NCBI GenBank assembly: GCA_017472925.1
Contig: JAFUNS010000048.1
Span: 1 to 64,000, forward strand
DNA from: Bacteroides sp.
GTDB taxonomy: Bacteria; Bacteroidota; Bacteroidia; Bacteroidales; Bacteroidaceae
Reading direction: 5' to 3'
DNA length: 64,000 nucleotides
Of the stretch, positions 16,319 through 25,790 are shown piece after piece. The translations under genes were made by a program, and so were the position numbers. Under the pieces are notes generated by a model. The model searched no databases. It was not told where the DNA came from and saw nothing but the letters and a program-made list of their open reading frames with translations. Positions within the stretch are counted from its first letter, which is position 1, and the number at the start of each line of letters is the position of its first letter.

Positions 16319-16903
16319 TTATGCAAATGTTTTCAATTCTGTATATAAACGTTGGATAGGTAAACCCACAACATTGAAATAAGAACCGGTTATGTTCTGT
16401 ACTCCCACAAAACCTATCCATTCCTGTATGCCATAAGCTCCGGCCTTGTCCATCGGTTTATATCGGGTTACATAATAAGCAATTTCCTCCTCTGTAAGTG
16501 GAGCAAAAGTAACATCGGTTACCGTTGCAAAACTTACTTGTTTGCTTTGTGTGGTAATACAAACTCCTGTTACTACTTGGTGTGTATGTCCGGCCAACTG
16601 ACGAAGCATATTACACGCTTCTGTTTCATCCTTAGGTTTACCCATTACGATACCATCCAACCAAACAATGGTATCGGCCGTAATAATAAGTTCGTCTTCC
16701 TGCATCACGGAACGATAGGCATCGGCCTTAGTGCGAGCAATATAAACAGGAATCTCTTCGCATCCCAATCCTTCAGGATAAGACTCGTCAATATCAGGCA
16801 TGGTCTTCACTTCATAAGGAATCCCCAAACCTCCCAACAATTCCTTTCTACGCGGAGAGTTGGAAGCCAATATCACTTTGTATTTTTTCAGATTGTCCAA
16901 CAT
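16319..16903 (-). CDS. maf: Maf-family nucleoside triphosphate pyrophosphatase
   Basis: This 194-residue protein opens with the Maf signature VILASNSPRRKELLGGLGIPYEV. TADTIVWLDG, GKPKDETEACNMLRQLAGHTHQVVTGV and DKAGAYGIQEW follow, all conserved in the YhdE/dTTP-UTP branch. It hydrolyses dTTP, UTP and modified pyrimidine nucleotides to monophosphates (housecleaning). The ATG at 16903 lies one base after the kdsC stop (TAATATG on the minus strand); a TTG nine bases inside kdsC is less likely. It is last in a four-gene operon. Confidence 0.92.
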   Translation of the reverse strand: MLDNLKKYKVILASNSPRRKELLGGLGIPYEVKTMPDIDESYPEGLGCEEIPVYIARTKADAYRSVMQEDELIITADTIVWLDGIVMGKPKDETEACNMLRQLAGHTHQVVTGVCITTQSKQVSFATVTDVTFAPLTEEEIAYYVTRYKPMDKAGAYGIQEWIGFVGVQNITGSYFNVVGLPIQRLYTELKTFA

Positions 16904-16904
16904 A

Positions 16905-17423
16905 TTACCAACCAAATGCTTCTTCGTGAGACATCCATTTTCCTTGTGCCCTCAAAACCTGTTCCACTACATCACGACCACATCCATATCCACCATTACG
17001 ATGCGAAATATAAGTCGAGATTTCTTTTATTTCAGGAGCTGCATCTGCCGGACAACAGGCACAACCACATAACTGCATGACTTCATAATCGGGTATATCA
17101 TCTCCCATGTATAGGATTTCTTCGTCAGCCAACTGATATTTCTCCTTCAATTGGTTATACTCATTTATCTTCACTGCAGCACCTAAATAGACATCCTTTA
17201 TGCCTAAGCCTTCGTAACGTTTACGAACCGCTTCTGTCTTTCCACCGGTTATAATGGCCACAATCATGCCACACTTCACCGCAAACTGAAGTGCATATCC
17301 ATCCTTGATGTTGACAGAGCGCATAGGTTCTCCGTTAGGATGTAAATAAATAGTTTCACTACTCAATACTCCATCCACATCAAAGACAATGGCCCGTATT
17401 TTCTTTAAATCATAATTTATCAT
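16905..17423 (-). CDS. kdsC: 3-deoxy-D-manno-octulosonate 8-phosphate phosphatase (KdsC, HAD family)
   Basis: This 172-residue HAD phosphatase has the nucleophile loop VFDVDGVLS (Asp15 and Asp17), the second motif IITGG (about 58-62) and the metal-binding loop [12 protein letters not shown]. It is small and capless, as in the KdsC tetramer type, and converts KDO 8-phosphate to KDO for lipopolysaccharide. [14 protein letters not shown] matches the family end. It overlaps the upstream DUF2520 gene by 14 bases. Confidence 0.9.
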   Translation of the reverse strand: MINYDLKKIRAIVFDVDGVLSSETIYLHPNGEPMRSVNIKDGYALQFAVKCGMIVAIITGGKTEAVRKRYEGLGIKDVYLGAAVKINEYNQLKEKYQLADEEILYMGDDIPDYEVMQLCGCACCPADAAPEIKEISTYISHRNGGYGCGRDVVEQVLRAQGKWMSHEEAFGW

Positions 17424-18192
17424 GGTTGTATATACTCTTACTTATTTTTTCGTATAATTCCTGAATAGTCGGTTCAGCTTTCAACATATCCAAATGTCGA
17501 TTAATAACATTCTCATCATAGCGAATAGCCGGTCCCGTTTGGGCTTCTTTAGGAGTGATTTCATGCACTTTGCGAGCCGTTTCATCAATGAGGGGCAACA
17601 TCACCTCGAAAGGTATTCCATGTTGACATAACAAGCGATCACACAAAGCATACATGTGATTGCTGAAATTACAGGCAAACACAGCAGCAATATGTAAATA
17701 TTTACGTTGTTCAGAAGTAGCTTCATACACCTTTTCAGTCCACTTGCCTGCCAACTCTTTCAGCACTTTCAAATCTATCTTGCTTTCAGCCTCTATAAAA
17801 AATGGGACTTCCGACCAATTCACTTCACGTTGTTTACTGAATGTCTGCATAGGATATAGCACTCCATAACGTAATGCATGTCCTTTCCAAATTTGCATGG
17901 GCATACTCCCGGCAGTATGAACAAACAAAGCCTCTTCTCTACCTTTTACTATTTGAGGAACCAATTCCTGCAACGCAGCATCTTTCAGAGCTACAATATA
18001 TAAATCGGCATCACATCTCACTTCTTCCAATGAAGTTACATACGAAGTTTTAAGTTTTTCTGCCAAGACTGATGCCGAAGCTACTGTGCGGCTATACACC
18101 TGTAGAACGTCATATCCCGTTTTAAGTAGGGCCTTTCCCAAATGCGTAGCTACATTACCAGCTCCTATCAGGACAACTTTATTGAGCACCAT
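17410..18192 (-). CDS. Rossmann-like / DUF2520 domain oxidoreductase-like protein
   Basis: The N-terminus [21 protein letters not shown] (residues 6-26) is a dinucleotide-binding loop of the F420H2-dependent/ProC-like type. The C-terminal half ([23 protein letters not shown]...) is the DUF2520 helical domain. Length is 260 residues, usual for the family. The reaction is unknown. It sits between a nitroreductase gene and kdsC with short overlaps on both sides (14 bases each), so translation is coupled. Confidence 0.85.
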   Translation of the reverse strand: MVLNKVVLIGAGNVATHLGKALLKTGYDVLQVYSRTVASASVLAEKLKTSYVTSLEEVRCDADLYIVALKDAALQELVPQIVKGREEALFVHTAGSMPMQIWKGHALRYGVLYPMQTFSKQREVNWSEVPFFIEAESKIDLKVLKELAGKWTEKVYEATSEQRKYLHIAAVFACNFSNHMYALCDRLLCQHGIPFEVMLPLIDETARKVHEITPKEAQTGPAIRYDENVINRHLDMLKAEPTIQELYEKISKSIYNHDKL

Positions 18193-18715
18193 ATTTATTC
18201 AGGTGAATTTTTTCCCATTGCAAATGTTCTTCATTGAACGGTTTTCGTTCCATACCTTTATGACCAATGGCAATTATGGACAAAACCTGAAGCTGTAAAG
18301 GAATATCAAGAACATCATGCACAAATTCATTCGATGGAATACCATCAGCAGTAAAACGTTCACGAACTTGTATCCAGCAGCTACCCAAACCTAAGTCTTC
18401 GGCTTGTAATTGTATCATGATTGAAGCAATCGAAGCATCTTCTATCCAAACGTCACTTGCCAACGGATCGGCCATCACTACCACTGCTAATGCAGCATCT
18501 TTTATAAAAGAGGCACTTTGTTCCTTACAATTTGACAAACGCTCAAGTGTTTCCTTCTCATCTACCACCACAAACTCCCAGCAGTTGCTCCGCTTGGACG
18601 AAGGTGACATTAAAGCCGCTTTCATCAATGCTACCACCTCATCTTGAGTCAGTTCCTGATTAGTGAACTTTCTCATGCTTCGTCTGTTCTTTATCAAGTC
18701 ACTGAATTGTTCCAT
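18179..18715 (-). CDS. Nitroreductase-family flavoprotein
   Basis: The protein has 178 residues from ATG 18715 (MEQFSDLIKNRRSMRKF). A start ten codons upstream is possible but lacks the family's opening. RRSMRKF is the FMN-phosphate binding element. SPSSKRSNCWEFVVV (about 38-52) and EDLGLGSCWIQVRER (about 114-128) are standard. The enzyme would use FMN and NAD(P)H to reduce nitro or quinone substrates; the true substrate is unknown. It is the first gene of the minus-strand operon ending with maf. Confidence 0.85.
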   Translation of the reverse strand: MEQFSDLIKNRRSMRKFTNQELTQDEVVALMKAALMSPSSKRSNCWEFVVVDEKETLERLSNCKEQSASFIKDAALAVVVMADPLASDVWIEDASIASIMIQLQAEDLGLGSCWIQVRERFTADGIPSNEFVHDVLDIPLQLQVLSIIAIGHKGMERKPFNEEHLQWEKIHLNKYGAQ

Positions 18716-18783
18716 AATTCCTATTCTTAACTTTTTTCGATACAAATATACAACGAGATTGTGAATTGCTCAACAAAAAGTTC

Positions 18784-18791
18784 TATTTTTG
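18784..18791 (+). promoter_or_regulatory. -7 box for the acyltransferase gene
   Basis: TATTTTTG lies 9 bases before ATG 18801. It overlaps a TTG at 18789 that would otherwise extend the reading frame, so the frame starts at 18801. Confidence 0.55.
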
Positions 18792-18800
18792 CAAAGATTT

Positions 18801-19781
18801 ATGGCAGTAAGACTTAGCATATACCGAAAAGGGAGTGCTATTCCCCCTCTACCGGGACATACATTAGAGCACTCTACTGAGCTGTTCCATGTATATGAAC
18901 AGACCCAAGGCTATTCACCTTATATGGTTGTAGCTTTTGACGGTGAACGTCCGATAGCCAAACTTCTTGCTGTGGTACGGAGGAGTGTACGTTTGTTTCC
19001 CCCATCCATTATCAAACGTTGCGAAGTATATCGCTGCGGAGAATATTTTGACGCCAGTCTTAACAAAGAAACCCTATTTGGAGAAATGCTGGAATATGTA
19101 ACCCACGAGGTGTTACAACAATCTTTTCTCATTGAATTCAGAAATCTGGAGCAGCCGTTATTCGGTTATAAGCACTTCAGAAAGAACCAATATTTTCCCG
19201 TCAATTGGTTAAGGGTATACAATTCGCTACACAGCCTCCCCCCGCAAGAACGATTGGAACCATCCAAAAAGCGACAAATCAATCGAGCAGTCAAGAACGG
19301 AGCCATCATTAAAACAGCTGATACAAAAGAGGAAATCGAAGCCTTCCTCCACATGCTCAAGAAAGCATATTCATCCAAAATCAGGAAACATTTTCCTGAT
19401 ATCAATTTCTTCCGTTTATTGGCACAACATAACCCTGACAAAAAAATATCCCGTATCATATTAGTAATGTATAAAGGAAAGATAATAGGTGGTTCTTTCT
19501 GCTTGTTTTCTGAAAACAATGCCTATCTCTGGTTCTCTGGAAGTATGCGTAAAACCTATGCACGACTATACCCTGGTGTAATGGCTGTATGGGGAGCCAT
19601 TACTTATGCTTACGATAAAGGTTATGAACATTTTGAATTCATGGATGCCGGATTACCGTTCAAAAAATTTGGCTATCGGGATTTCATTTTAGGCTTTGGA
19701 GGCAAACAAATGAGTACGCGCCGTTGGTTCCGTTTCCGCTGGACATGGCTCAACAAAATTGTTTGTTGGTTATACAGATAA
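18801..19781 (+). CDS. FemAB/GNAT-type acyltransferase
   Basis: This 326-residue protein has two similar GNAT-like halves. The second half is clearest: SRIILVMYKGKIIGGSFCLFSENNAYLWFSGS, then YPGVMAVWGAITYAYDKGYEHFEFMDAG, typical of the acetyltransferase_6/FemAB-like group. Relatives attach amino acids or acyl groups to peptidoglycan precursors, polysaccharides or lipids. No partner gene here reveals the acceptor. A TTG 12 bases upstream lies inside the -7 box and is rejected. Confidence 0.75.
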   Translation: MAVRLSIYRKGSAIPPLPGHTLEHSTELFHVYEQTQGYSPYMVVAFDGERPIAKLLAVVRRSVRLFPPSIIKRCEVYRCGEYFDASLNKETLFGEMLEYVTHEVLQQSFLIEFRNLEQPLFGYKHFRKNQYFPVNWLRVYNSLHSLPPQERLEPSKKRQINRAVKNGAIIKTADTKEEIEAFLHMLKKAYSSKIRKHFPDINFFRLLAQHNPDKKISRIILVMYKGKIIGGSFCLFSENNAYLWFSGSMRKTYARLYPGVMAVWGAITYAYDKGYEHFEFMDAGLPFKKFGYRDFILGFGGKQMSTRRWFRFRWTWLNKIVCWLYR

Positions 19782-19884
19782 ATAATTGAAGAAATATTTC
19801 TTTATTTGGCACAAATTTATTTCCTTTGTGCAAATTTAGTCATAGTAGACAAAAAGATTATAATAACTCTAAAAAAATAACATT

Positions 19885-20301
19885 ATGAAGATTTCGCACA
19901 TCGAACATTTAGGTATTGCTGTAAAAAGCATTGAAGAAGCCTTACCGTATTATGAAAACGTTTTGGGCTTGAAGTGCTATAACATTGAAACAGTAGAAGA
20001 TCAGAAAGTAAGAACTGCTTTCCTAAAGGTAGGTGATGTAAAGATTGAACTTCTGGAGCCCACAAGCCCCGAAAGTACCATTGCCAAGTTTATCGAAAAG
20101 AACAATGGTAACGGTGGTATGCACCACTTGGCTTTTGCCGTTGAAGATGGTGTAGCCAATGCTCTGGCCGAAGCCGAAACTACCGGCATCCGCCTTATCG
20201 ACAAGGCTCCTCGCAAAGGTGCTGAAGGTTTGAACATTGCATTCCTTCATCCGAAGTCAACTTTGGGTGTATTGACTGAACTTTGTGAAAAGCCCGAATA
20301 A
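19885..20301 (+). CDS. mce: Methylmalonyl-CoA epimerase
   Basis: This 138-residue VOC-fold enzyme interconverts the 2R and 2S forms of methylmalonyl-CoA. ISHIEHLGIAVKSIEEALPYYENVLG carries the first metal-binding His; VKIELLEPT and GGMHHLAFAVED carry further conserved ligands; GVLTELCE ends the fold with a metal-binding Glu. It heads the decarboxylase cluster (35-base gap to mmdA). That fits the succinate-to-propionate route: the mutase product is epimerised here before decarboxylation. Confidence 0.93.
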   Translation: MKISHIEHLGIAVKSIEEALPYYENVLGLKCYNIETVEDQKVRTAFLKVGDVKIELLEPTSPESTIAKFIEKNNGNGGMHHLAFAVEDGVANALAEAETTGIRLIDKAPRKGAEGLNIAFLHPKSTLGVLTELCEKPE

Positions 20302-20336
20302 GAAACTTAATTTATAAACCATAAATCAATAAGAAG

Positions 20337-21890
20337 ATGAGCAATCAACTTGAAAAAATACAGGAGCTTATTGAACGCCGTGCGGTAGCACGTTTAGGTG
20401 GTGGCGAAAAGGCCATTGCCAAGCAACACGAGAAAGGAAAATTCACTGCCCGCGAACGCATTGCCATGTTGTTGGACGAAGGCAGTTTTGAAGAAATGGA
20501 TATGTTCGTTGAACATCGTTGTACTAACTTCGGTATGGAAAAGAAACACTATGCCGGCGACGGTGTGGTAACCGGTTGTGGTACTATCGACGGACGTTTA
20601 GTATATGTTTTTGCACAAGACTTTACCGTATCGGCTGGTTCTCTTTCAGAAACCATGTCATTGAAGATTTGTAAGGTAATGGATCAAGCCATGAAGATGG
20701 GTGCTCCATGTATCGGTATCAATGACTCGGGTGGTGCCCGTATTCAGGAAGGTATCAATGCTTTGGCCGGTTATTCTGAAATCTTCCAGCGCAATATCCT
20801 TGCATCAGGTGTAATTCCACAGATTTCGGGTATCTTCGGTCCTTGTGCTGGTGGTGCTGTATATTCTCCAGCTTTGACCGACTTCACTTTGATGATGGAA
20901 GGTACATCATACATGTTCTTGACTGGTCCTAAGGTAGTGAAGACAGTGACTGGTGAAGACGTGACTCAAGAAGAACTTGGTGGTGCAAGCGTACACTCAA
21001 CCAAGAGTGGTGTTACTCACTTTACTGCTGAAACTGAAGAAGAAGGTTTGGCACTTATCCGCCAATTGTTGAGCTACATTCCACAAAACAATTTGGAAGA
21101 AGCTCCTTATTTGGATTGCACAGACCCAATCGACCGTTTGGAAGACTCGTTGAACGAAATCATTCCTGACAGCCCGAACCAGCCATACGATATGTATGAA
21201 GTTATCGGTGCTATTGTGGACAATGGTGAATTCCTTGAAGTACAAAAGGATTATGCAAAGAACATCATTGTTGGTTTTGCCCGTTTCAATGGTCAGTCAG
21301 TAGGTATCGTTGCCAACCAGCCTAAGTATTTGGCAGGTGTATTGGATTGCAACGCCTCTCGTAAGGGTGCCCGTTTCGTTCGTTTCTGCGACGCTTTCAA
21401 TATTCCTTTGGTTACATTGGTAGACGTACCGGGCTTCCTCCCAGGTACAGGTCAGGAATACAATGCAGTAATCCTCCACGGTGCGAAGTTGCTTTATGCC
21501 TACGGCGAAGCTACTGTGCCTAAGGTAACTGTTACTTTGCGTAAGTCATACGGTGGTTCACACATTGTGATGAGCTGTAAGCAACTCCGTGGCGACATGA
21601 ACTATGCATGGCCAACAGCCGAAATCGCCGTAATGGGTGGTGCAGGTGCTGTTGAAGTATTGTATGCCCGCGAAGCTAAGGAACAGGAAGATCCTGCTAA
21701 ATTCCTTGCTGAAAAGGAAGCTGAATACACCAAGTTGTTCGCTAATCCATACAATGCAGCGAAGTATGGCTACATCGACGATGTTATCGAACCGCGTAAC
21801 ACTCGTTTCCGCGTAATTCGTGCATTGCAACAATTGCAAACTAAGAAGTTGGCTAACCCAGCCAAGAAGCATGGTAATATTCCTTTGTAA
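20337..21890 (+). CDS. mmdA: Methylmalonyl-CoA decarboxylase alpha subunit (carboxyltransferase)
   Basis: This 517-residue carboxyltransferase belongs to the propionyl-CoA carboxylase beta/MmdA family. [11 protein letters not shown] (about 130-140) and [16 protein letters not shown] (about 166-181) form the first acyl-CoA oxyanion hole; [14 protein letters not shown] and the late [10 protein letters not shown] form the second. It moves the carboxyl group from methylmalonyl-CoA to the biotin carrier, releasing propionyl-CoA. With an OadG-type subunit, a biotin carrier and an OadB-type pump following, the Na+-pumping decarboxylase is favoured over a biotin-dependent carboxylase. Codon use is strongly biased, implying high expression. 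Confidence 0.93.
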   Translation: MSNQLEKIQELIERRAVARLGGGEKAIAKQHEKGKFTARERIAMLLDEGSFEEMDMFVEHRCTNFGMEKKHYAGDGVVTGCGTIDGRLVYVFAQDFTVSAGSLSETMSLKICKVMDQAMKMGAPCIGINDSGGARIQEGINALAGYSEIFQRNILASGVIPQISGIFGPCAGGAVYSPALTDFTLMMEGTSYMFLTGPKVVKTVTGEDVTQEELGGASVHSTKSGVTHFTAETEEEGLALIRQLLSYIPQNNLEEAPYLDCTDPIDRLEDSLNEIIPDSPNQPYDMYEVIGAIVDNGEFLEVQKDYAKNIIVGFARFNGQSVGIVANQPKYLAGVLDCNASRKGARFVRFCDAFNIPLVTLVDVPGFLPGTGQEYNAVILHGAKLLYAYGEATVPKVTVTLRKSYGGSHIVMSCKQLRGDMNYAWPTAEIAVMGGAGAVEVLYAREAKEQEDPAKFLAEKEAEYTKLFANPYNAAKYGYIDDVIEPRNTRFRVIRALQQLQTKKLANPAKKHGNIPL

Positions 21891-21912
21891 TCACACTAAA
21901 AACAAGAAGTTT

Positions 21913-22836
21913 ATGAATAAAATTAAAATCGGATGGCTTCTGTCTTTAGCGTTGATGCTGGGAATGACTTCTTGCGGTGAGCAGAAATCAAACACCAAGC
22001 TGATTCTGAATGAAGTGCTGATTGAAAATCAAACTAATTTTCAAGACGACTACGGCATTCATAGCGCATGGATTGAAGTATTTAACCAATCATACAGCAG
22101 TGCTAATTTGGCTGGTTACCGTCTGAAGGTAAGCAACCAACCGGGCGATACTGCCAGCTATTTCATCCCGAAAGGTGATGTATTGACTTTAGTGAAACCT
22201 CGTCAGCACTCCTTGTTCTGGGCCGACGGACAACCCAATCGTGGTACCTTCCATACTAATTTTATTTTAAATGGTACTACCGATACATGGATAGGTCTAT
22301 ACGACTCTGGCGACAAGTTGGTTGATCAGATAACTATTCCTGCCAACACGTTGAAAGCCGATGAATCGTATGCCCGCGTAAGCGATGCATCCGAAGATTG
22401 GGAAGTAAAGGGAGCCAGTGAAGACAAGTATGTAACTCCAAGCACCAATAACCAAACACAAGACAGCAATGCCAAGATGGAAAAATTCAAGCAGCACGAT
22501 AGTGTAGGTGTTGGTATGGCCATTACTGCTATGAGTGTAGTATTCTCTGGTTTGTTGTTGCTATACATTTCCTTCCGACTTATCGGTAAGGCATCGGTAA
22601 GCGTATCCCGCAGACGCGCCATGAAGACCAAGGAAGTGACCAGTGTAGAAGAAGCCAAGGAAAAGAAATTGGGCGAAGCTCCGGGCGAAGTGTTTGCTGC
22701 TATTGCCATGGCTATGCACGAATCGCAGAATATGCATGATGAAGAAGAAACAGTTCTTACCATCACTCGTGTAAAACGGAGCTATTCTCCATGGAGTTCA
22801 AAGATCTACACCTTGCGCGAAACTCCCAAGAAATAA
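21913..22836 (+). CDS. Lamin-tail-domain / OadG-type lipoprotein subunit of the decarboxylase
   Basis: The protein has 307 residues from ATG 21913; an earlier frame start (21820) lies inside mmdA. Residues 1-21 form a lipoprotein-type signal ending MTSC. Residues 30-155 look like a lamin-tail domain (KLILNEVLIENQTNFQDDYGIHSAWIEVFN...). One membrane helix follows (VGMAITAMSVVFSGLLLLYISF) and then a cytoplasmic tail (SPWSSKIYTLRETP), as in OadG/MmdD subunits that anchor the complex. The extra outside domain is absent from textbook OadG (about 85 residues). Its position between mmdA and the biotin carrier supports the role. Confidence 0.8.
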   Translation: MNKIKIGWLLSLALMLGMTSCGEQKSNTKLILNEVLIENQTNFQDDYGIHSAWIEVFNQSYSSANLAGYRLKVSNQPGDTASYFIPKGDVLTLVKPRQHSLFWADGQPNRGTFHTNFILNGTTDTWIGLYDSGDKLVDQITIPANTLKADESYARVSDASEDWEVKGASEDKYVTPSTNNQTQDSNAKMEKFKQHDSVGVGMAITAMSVVFSGLLLLYISFRLIGKASVSVSRRRAMKTKEVTSVEEAKEKKLGEAPGEVFAAIAMAMHESQNMHDEEETVLTITRVKRSYSPWSSKIYTLRETPKK

Positions 22837-22863
22837 TCAATCACCTTTAAATCAGATAATAAA

Positions 22864-23277
22864 ATGAAAGAATATAAATATAAAATCAATGGTAATGTTT
22901 ACAATGTAGTCATTGGAGACATCGAAGACAACATTGCCCATGTAGAAGTGAACGGAACCCACTACAACGTAGAAATGGAAAAGAAGCAGAAAGCTGCTGC
23001 ACCTATTGCAAGACCTCGCCCTGCTGCCGTCGCCGCTAAGCCAGCAGCCAAGCCTGCTGCTGCTAAGGGTGGCGTGAAGTCTCCGCTTCCTGGTGTAATT
23101 CTTGACATTAAGGTAAAAGAAGGCGACGTAGTGAAGAAGGGACAAACCGTCATCATCCTCGAAGCCATGAAAATGGAAAACAGCATCAATGCCGACCGCG
23201 ACGGAAAAATTACTGCCATCAAGGTTAGCAAGGGAGAATCTGTTCTTGAAGGTACTGACCTCGTAATCATTGAATAA
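22864..23277 (+). CDS. mmdC: Biotin carboxyl carrier protein of methylmalonyl-CoA decarboxylase
   Basis: This 137-residue protein has an N-terminal beta region, an Ala/Pro/Lys-rich flexible linker (about 43-69), and a C-terminal biotinyl domain with the biotinylation motif EAMKMEN. The linker lets the biotin swing between the carboxyltransferase and the membrane pump. It ends one base before the start of mmdB, so translation is probably coupled. Confidence 0.92.
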   Translation: MKEYKYKINGNVYNVVIGDIEDNIAHVEVNGTHYNVEMEKKQKAAAPIARPRPAAVAAKPAAKPAAAKGGVKSPLPGVILDIKVKEGDVVKKGQTVIILEAMKMENSINADRDGKITAIKVSKGESVLEGTDLVIIE

Positions 23278-23278
23278 T

Positions 23279-24439
23279 ATGGGAGAATTTATAGATTTTA
23301 TTGGAAATAACCTGGCCGACTTCTGGACATATACAGGATTTGCCAACGCCACCGTTGGTCACCTGATTATGATTTTGGTCGGTTTGGTATTCATTTATTT
23401 GGCTGTTGCTCATGAATTTGAGCCCATGCTACTGATTCCTATTGGTTTCGGTATGCTTATCGGTAACATACCTTTCAACATGGAAGCCGGTCTGCAAGTC
23501 GGCATCTATGAAGAAGGTTCTGTATTGAATATCCTGTATCAAGGGGTAACCTCCGGATGGTATCCGCCACTTATCTTCCTGGGTATCGGGGCAATGACCG
23601 ACTTCTCGGCTTTGATATCCAATCCTAAGTTGATGTTGATTGGTGCAGCTGCCCAGTTCGGTATCTTTGGTGCTTACATGATTGCATTGGCATTAGGCTT
23701 TACTCCGATGCAGGCAGGTGCTATCGGTATCATTGGTGGTGCTGACGGTCCTACCGCTATCTTCCTTTCTTCGAAGTTGGCTCCTAACTTGATGGGTGCT
23801 ATTGCGGTATCGGCCTATTCTTACATGGCTTTGGTACCGGTAATCCAACCGCCTATCATGCGTTGGCTCACTACCAAGAAAGAACGTGTAATGCGTATGC
23901 CGGCTCCTCGTGTGGTATCGCATACAGAAAAGGTAATGTTCCCCATCATCGGTTTGTTGCTCACTTGTTTCCTCGTACCGTCCGGTTTACCATTGCTCGG
24001 TATGTTGTTCTTCGGTAACTTGTTGAAGGAAAGTGGTGTAACTCGTCGTTTGGCTGAAACAGCCCGCGGTCCGCTGATTGACACTATCACTATCCTCCTT
24101 GGTTTGACTGTAGGTGCTTCTACCCAAGCATCTGAATTCTTGACATTCGACTCTGTACTTATCTTCGGTCTCGGTGCGTTGTCGTTCGTTATTGCCACTA
24201 CTTCCGGTGTTATCTTCGTGAAGATCTTCAACCTCATCCTTCCGAAGGCCAAGCGTATCAATCCGTTGATTGGTAATGCCGGTGTATCTGCTGTGCCCGA
24301 CTCGGCCCGTATATCACAAACAGTAGGTTTGGAATACGACCCGACCAACTATCTGTTGATGCACGCTATGGGCCCGAACGTAGCCGGTGTAATCGGTTCG
24401 GCTGTTGCTGCCGGTATCCTTTTGGGATTCTTGATGTAA
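23279..24439 (+). CDS. mmdB: Sodium-translocating decarboxylase beta subunit
   Basis: This 386-residue membrane protein starts at ATG 23279, one base after the mmdC stop; an in-frame TTG at 23270 overlaps mmdC. It has about eleven hydrophobic segments. IGIIGGADGPTAIFLSSKLAP is the Na+-site loop known from OadB/MmdB, and GNAGVSAVPDSARI with HAMGPNVAGVIGSAVAAG is the conserved C-terminal part. It decarboxylates carboxybiotin while exporting Na+, conserving energy during propionate formation. Confidence 0.95.
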   Translation: MGEFIDFIGNNLADFWTYTGFANATVGHLIMILVGLVFIYLAVAHEFEPMLLIPIGFGMLIGNIPFNMEAGLQVGIYEEGSVLNILYQGVTSGWYPPLIFLGIGAMTDFSALISNPKLMLIGAAAQFGIFGAYMIALALGFTPMQAGAIGIIGGADGPTAIFLSSKLAPNLMGAIAVSAYSYMALVPVIQPPIMRWLTTKKERVMRMPAPRVVSHTEKVMFPIIGLLLTCFLVPSGLPLLGMLFFGNLLKESGVTRRLAETARGPLIDTITILLGLTVGASTQASEFLTFDSVLIFGLGALSFVIATTSGVIFVKIFNLILPKAKRINPLIGNAGVSAVPDSARISQTVGLEYDPTNYLLMHAMGPNVAGVIGSAVAAGILLGFLM

Positions 24440-24461
24440 TCAATACACAAATCATAACAAT

Positions 24462-24493
24462 AAAAAAGGTGTTTCGTTTGAAACACCTTTTTT
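24462..24493. terminator. Bidirectional terminator after mmdB
   Basis: A perfect 14-bp stem (AAAAAAGGTGTTTC / GAAACACCTTTTTT) with a GTTT loop. A-run and T-run flank it, so it can work for mmdB and for the convergent YbjQ-like gene. Confidence 0.9.
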
Positions 24494-24501
24494 ATTATCT
24501 A

Positions 24502-24825
24502 TCAATCTTGAACAAACACCGCTGTACCACTGGCCGTCACCATCAGCATACTGCTGTTACCACCTACGGTTTCAAAATCCAAGTCTACCCCTATCACTGC
24601 ATTTGCTCCAAGACGCATGGCTTGTTCTTCCATTTCGCGAAGAGCTGTATTCTTGGCTTCACGAAGTACCTCTTCATAAGACGATGAGCGTCCACCTACG
24701 ATGTCACGTATACTTGCAAACAAATCACGAAAAACATTCGCACCAATAATTGTTTCACCCGACACAATACCATAATATTTGGTAATGCGTTTTCCTTCAA
24801 TATTAGGAGTTGTTGTAGTTAGCAT
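24502..24825 (-). CDS. YbjQ-family protein (UPF0145, heavy-metal-binding-like)
   Basis: This 107-residue protein matches the YbjQ/DUF74 family: [44 protein letters not shown], then [27 protein letters not shown]. The family forms small pentameric barrels of unknown function; the 'heavy-metal binding' label is weakly founded. It is a single gene on the minus strand with its own promoter. Confidence 0.88.
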   Translation of the reverse strand: MLTTTTPNIEGKRITKYYGIVSGETIIGANVFRDLFASIRDIVGGRSSSYEEVLREAKNTALREMEEQAMRLGANAVIGVDLDFETVGGNSSMLMVTASGTAVFVQD

Positions 24826-24855
24826 ATCATTTCTTTTTAAAGATTAATATATAAA

Positions 24856-24863
24856 CAAAGATA
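24856..24863 (-). promoter_or_regulatory. -7 box for the YbjQ-family gene
   Basis: Minus-strand TATCTTTG, 31 bases before the start. Confidence 0.65.
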
Positions 24864-24940
24864 GTGCTTTTTTCTTCTACTACCCCATAAAGAATAAATA
24901 AAATGTTTCAGAGTTCACGCAACTAAGTCCGTTAGCCGGT

Positions 24941-25013
24941 GAGAGTACTCTCGTTACCCTATGCTTGCTCTTTCACCCTACCCCTGAAAGAGCAAGCGTC
25001 CTGCTACGAGAGT
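24941..25013. repeat. Two-part cruciform / long hairpin
   Basis: Outer arms ACTCTCGT (24947-24954) and ACGAGAGT (25006-25013) enclose a perfect 13-bp inner stem (GCTTGCTCTTTCA 24963-24975 / TGAAAGAGCAAGC 24985-24997), with 8-base internal loops on both sides and a C-rich 9-base loop. A 12-bp palindrome GAGAGTACTCTC overlaps the left arm. No gene overlaps it. It could be a structured RNA or a mobile-element end. Confidence 0.55.
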
Positions 25014-25105
25014 ATAAGCATGAACGAATGAAAGTACTAACGTTTTTCTGTGTTTCCATCTAGCAACAAATAATTGTATTTTCAGTTATCTGAGATAAAA
25101 TGCAT

Positions 25106-25210
25106 TACTTTTGCATCATGAAATATGATGATTATCGGTTTGTGCCGACTCAATGATAACAGAACCCGTTAGCATCCCGTAGAACTGCTGGCGGGTCACT
25201 TTTTATTATT
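25106..25210 (+). promoter_or_regulatory. Promoter, 12-codon leader ORF and attenuator-like hairpin before the Abi remnant
   Basis: A -7-like box TACTTTTG (25106-25113) is followed by a short ORF (ATG 25118 to TGA 25154-25156, peptide MKYDDYRFVPTQ). Then comes a hairpin ACCCGTTAGC 25164-25173 / GCTGGCGGGT 25187-25196 (two G-U pairs) and CACTTTTTATT. This is the layout of a leader-peptide attenuator, or of a small terminated RNA. Confidence 0.5.
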
Positions 25211-25218
25211 ATGAACCA

Positions 25219-25719
25219 ATGCCCACGTACGATAGTTTCAATGGCGATAATCCTGATGCTTGGATGATAATAGAGGTAGCCACTTTCGGAACGCTATCAA
25301 AAATGTATAAGAATCTTAAGAACCAATTGCCTCAGAAATCGACTACCGCAAATGATTTTGGACTTTACGCTTCAAGAGAATTTTCCAACTAGAGAGTAAT
25401 CATTTCGTTGATGCGTAACATTATCGCTCATCATTCACGACTATGGAATAGAGCACTTGGTAAGAAAATCTCAAACATCAAAGGACATAGGAATCCTTGG
25501 CTTAACAACGATCTCTCAGAAATGCAGAAGAAAAAGCCTTATGCAGTGGCTTGTGCTTTGGTTTATCTCTGTAAAACAGTAAGTGATAACAACTCTATTC
25601 GAGATAAGGTAAAAGCCTTGTTTGATTCCAGTTCTTCTATACCTGTACATAAGATTGGTATTCCTACCAATTGGAAAATGAACCGCTTTGGAGGTAAACA
25701 GCGAGTTAGTCAGGGATGA
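25219..25719 (+). pseudogene. Abi-family (Abi_2/AbiD-F, HEPN) gene, truncated and with a nonsense codon
   Basis: One reading frame runs from ATG 25219 through an in-frame TAG at 25390-25392 to TGA 25717-25719. Before the stop it reads NPDAWMIIEVATFGTLSKMY; after it RNIIAHHSRLWNR, and later IGIPTNWKMN, all hallmarks of the Abi_2 family. R-N-I-I-A-H is a HEPN RX4H motif, expected to be an RNase active site. The TAG replaces a conserved Trp (TGG to TAG would do it). About 100-130 N-terminal residues normal for the family are missing. It is therefore a doubly broken relic of an abortive-infection gene. Confidence 0.8.
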
Positions 25720-25790
25720 GTCTGTAAATGACCTTGTAAATGGGCCTGTAAAAAAGTTCTCATGGAGCTTAGAAAACTCAAGTCCCCAAA

